NCBI GenBank assembly: GCA_018894105.1
Contig: CM032119.1
Span: 13,099,246 to 13,163,245, forward strand
Source of the DNA: Jacaranda mimosifolia
Taxonomy: Eukaryota > Streptophyta > Magnoliopsida > Lamiales > Bignoniaceae
Direction: 5' to 3'
Length of the DNA: 64,000 nucleotides
Positions 62,117 through 64,000 of this stretch are shown here, in pieces (position 1 is the first letter of the stretch; each line of letters starts with the position of its first letter). The notes beneath the pieces were generated by a model. It saw only the letters and a list, made by a program, of their open reading frames with translations, had not been told where the DNA came from and ran no database searches. Position numbers and translations under genes: made by a program.

Positions 62117-63301
62117 TGTGAGAATTTTGGCATTATGAGTGATAACCCACCAATTTTGATTAGAATTAATAAGAGTTTTATAAAGTCAAATTTAATGACT
62201 TTAAACCAACAATTTCATCTCATTGAGAAGATGTTTATTAAGTGGTTATATGCCAAAAAATAATGAGGAAGTGAATGAGAAAATTCAGCTAAAAATGGAG
62301 AATGAGTTAAGGAATAGCTAAGACATGTATATGGGTGGATAGCTTGAAAGTGTCCATCCCACATTGGAATTCAAAGCTAGACTCGAGCTAGTTAAATAAC
62401 TTAAGTGTGGCCCAAGAGGTTGGACCCTTTTAGGGGTACCCAAGTCTTTGAAGAGGAGAGAACATTCATGAGTGTGGGTTTGGGTTTGTCTGCAATGAAC
62501 CACACACGCGCGCATGCCGCTTACCTATCCAGCCGGCTCGGATTGGGGCAGGGCATGGGCGAAGGCGAGGGCAAGGGCGTGGGTGTCTGTGCGGTCCGGA
62601 TATTATCTTTTTAGAGAAAATTTATTTGAAATAAATAAAATATTTTTATTTATTTATCATTAATAATTATGTTCTATAATTATTTTTGATTTCGATTTTG
62701 AGATCGACTTTTCCTAATGGTTATGCCCGAAACTTCCAAATATTCCTCTCCTAATGGTCATGTCTGAAAAGTTCAAACAGTTGCAGCGATGTCTTTTCGT
62801 TTGAATTCTATAGCTATGTCCTTAAGATTTAAAATTAAAGGTCATAACCTTTAATTACAACTCGTAACATGTATGATGGGTGTACGGTCATGCCTCATGC
62901 TATTAGGCACGTGACATCTATAAATATGGGGGGGTACATTCGTGCATTGTGCATAGAAGAAAACATAAAGCATTCATTAATAGAGATTCAAGTCAGTTAA
63001 GGGTTCGGAGTCCAGGCAATTGGAGTGTAGCCTTTATTTGGCCAGGTCGTTGTATCTTGGGAGGTTGTCCGTTAGGAGTCCTCGTGTACCGTTGGAAGGC
63101 GGAGAAAACCTTAAGAAAGCTGCGTCTGTACAAGCCTTAACTCAATCAAAGTGCTAATATAATCATTGTTCCTTGTTTCTTTTCTCAAGTTTTTGTTTTT
63201 AGTGTTCGATTGATGATAAATGTCATATGTTAATTATTTATGCTTTCATTTTGTTACTGCCTATTTGATACCTACACTGGTGCACATAAATATTTCCAAC
63301 A
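62117..63301 (+). repeat. 3' LTR of the copia element (type 2)
   Basis: Starts TGTGAGAATTTTGGC and ends TTTCCAACA. The first about 220 bp are a diverged match to type 1 LTRs. 62340-62620 is unique and GC-rich. 62622-63301 matches the minus fragment 51728-52306. A CTATAAATATGGGGGGG promoter box lies near 62918. Confidence 0.85.
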
Positions 63302-64000
63302 ATGTACTTTTTTTAAGTTTTCTACTATAGGTAACAAGTTGATTGCTACATAATGTAACTTATTGTTATTATTAGAATAAAATATTTTTGTTGGTGCGTC
63401 ATCATCAAAAGTGTCACATATTTCTTGCATGGCGTATGATGTGGCAACATAACTTGCCACTTCAAAAAATAAAATAAAAATAAAAATGCCAAAAAATTAA
63501 AAAAAATTATATATAAAAAACCAAAAAAGGACTAACACGAATAAAAATGCCTAAGACTTGAAGAATGAAAATAAACATAAAAAAAAGAAGTAAATTTACA
63601 TATAAAAAAAACATAAAATATATATCCTCCGCATTTATTTTAAATACATAAAAATATTTATGATTTATAAAATATATATATACACACACCTACAAACATT
63701 TACCCCTCCTCCCAGGCTGGCCATGGTAGGGACCTGCCGACCGCCGTGACCAGCTGCAATTTTTGGGGGAGGGGGCTAGTGGCTATGTGGCCACCTAGGG
63801 TAGTAGCTATTTAGGGGGTGGCGGGTGTTGGGCTCTTTGTTGCTTTTTTTTTTATTATTATAAATAATAATAATTAATATATATATAATTTATTATTATT
63901 TAAATTAATAAATAAATTTATTTAAATTGAATTAAAATATTTTAGATATATTATAGAATTTAGTATTATTAAGTAATTTAGATTATATAGATCGGAACAT
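63302..64000. other. AT-rich sequence with a GC-rich patch
   Basis: No gene recognised. 63705-63840 is a short GC-rich island (GGCTGGCCATGG, GGTGGCGGGTGTTGG) within strongly AT-rich DNA; no partner is seen in the window. Confidence 0.4.

Larger units (their letters stand above)
55348..63301 (+). mobile_element. Decayed full-length Ty1-copia element
   Basis: 5' LTR, long leader, gag, protease, integrase, RT and RNase H in copia order, then a 3' tail with polypurine tract and 3' LTR. The domain order (integrase before RT) and the gag type place it in Ty1-copia, probably near Tork/TNT. All genes carry frameshifts and stops. The two LTRs differ strongly and the flanks ACTAAA / ATGTA do not form a TSD, so this is a rearranged or recombinant locus rather than a simple insertion. 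Confidence 0.85.

Noticed and set aside
62405..62614. Glycine-rich open frame in the 3' LTR
   Set aside because: It reflects the GC-rich simple composition of the LTR middle; there is no coding support.
55343..63306. 5-bp target duplication for the plus-strand copia element
   Set aside because: The bases before 55348 (CTAAA) and after 63301 (ATGTA) do not match; only the outer flank of the whole composite is similar.

Overview
This window looks like intergenic DNA from a flowering plant nuclear genome, probably a eudicot. It is very AT-rich and has no long intact gene. Almost everything recognisable is a transposable element or a remnant of one: plant-type Ty3-gypsy and Ty1-copia LTR elements, Mutator-like elements, MITEs and a probable Helitron. 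The only host coding sequence I can name is in short, broken, intron-containing fragments of plant nuclear genes: an F-box protein, a thylakoid lumen protein and an Alba protein. Boundaries were read by eye from LTR ends, target-site duplications (TSDs), PBS and PPT signals and residual protein motifs. No alignments or database searches were run.

Positions 1-26340 are one nested stack of LTR elements. A plus-strand gypsy element (5' LTR end at 185, PBS at 190-201, 3' LTR 21104-26340) was interrupted in its reverse transcriptase gene by a gag-only non-autonomous element (3527-20240, TSD AGGAG). The 3' LTR of that element was split by a minus-strand gypsy element (6642-19774, TSD TTATC/TGATC). 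The interior of that one holds a solo LTR (10499-13324, perfect TSD CGGAC). A second solo LTR (21641-23507, TSD GCAAT/GCAGT) sits in the outer 3' LTR.

Positions 26341-39000 hold a MULE with a perfect 9-bp TSD and an intron-bearing transposase relic (26698-29214), a 3.1-kb non-autonomous LTR element (29253-32331), a hAT-like MITE (33187-33558), a stretch with a few possible exons (about 34790-35094), a minus-strand LTR relic (about 35110-37390) and a large inverted repeat (37535-38645).

Positions 39024-45551 look like a 6.5-kb element with terminal inverted repeats, built around a tandem array of about 450-bp units (40560-43720). Next to it, 45747 to about 49740 is a probable minus-strand Helitron. 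It carries fragments of at least three unrelated host genes in one orientation: Alba exon 1, SKIP31-type F-box exons, and five exons of thylakoid lumenal 15.0 kDa protein 2. Two further coding-like segments are unnamed. This is the most interesting locus in the window.

Positions 51728-63301 are a rearranged Ty1-copia complex. A decayed full-length plus-strand element (5' LTR 55348-56178, gag-pol 56722-60715, 3' LTR 62117-63301) lies beside an inverted 3' end plus LTRs (51728-53755) and a second partial copy of the protease/pre-integrase region (53756-54643). Catalytic motifs are mutated, two stop codons are shared by both copies, and the 3' tail is tandemly duplicated. No tRNA, rRNA, CRISPR or intact protein-coding gene was seen.
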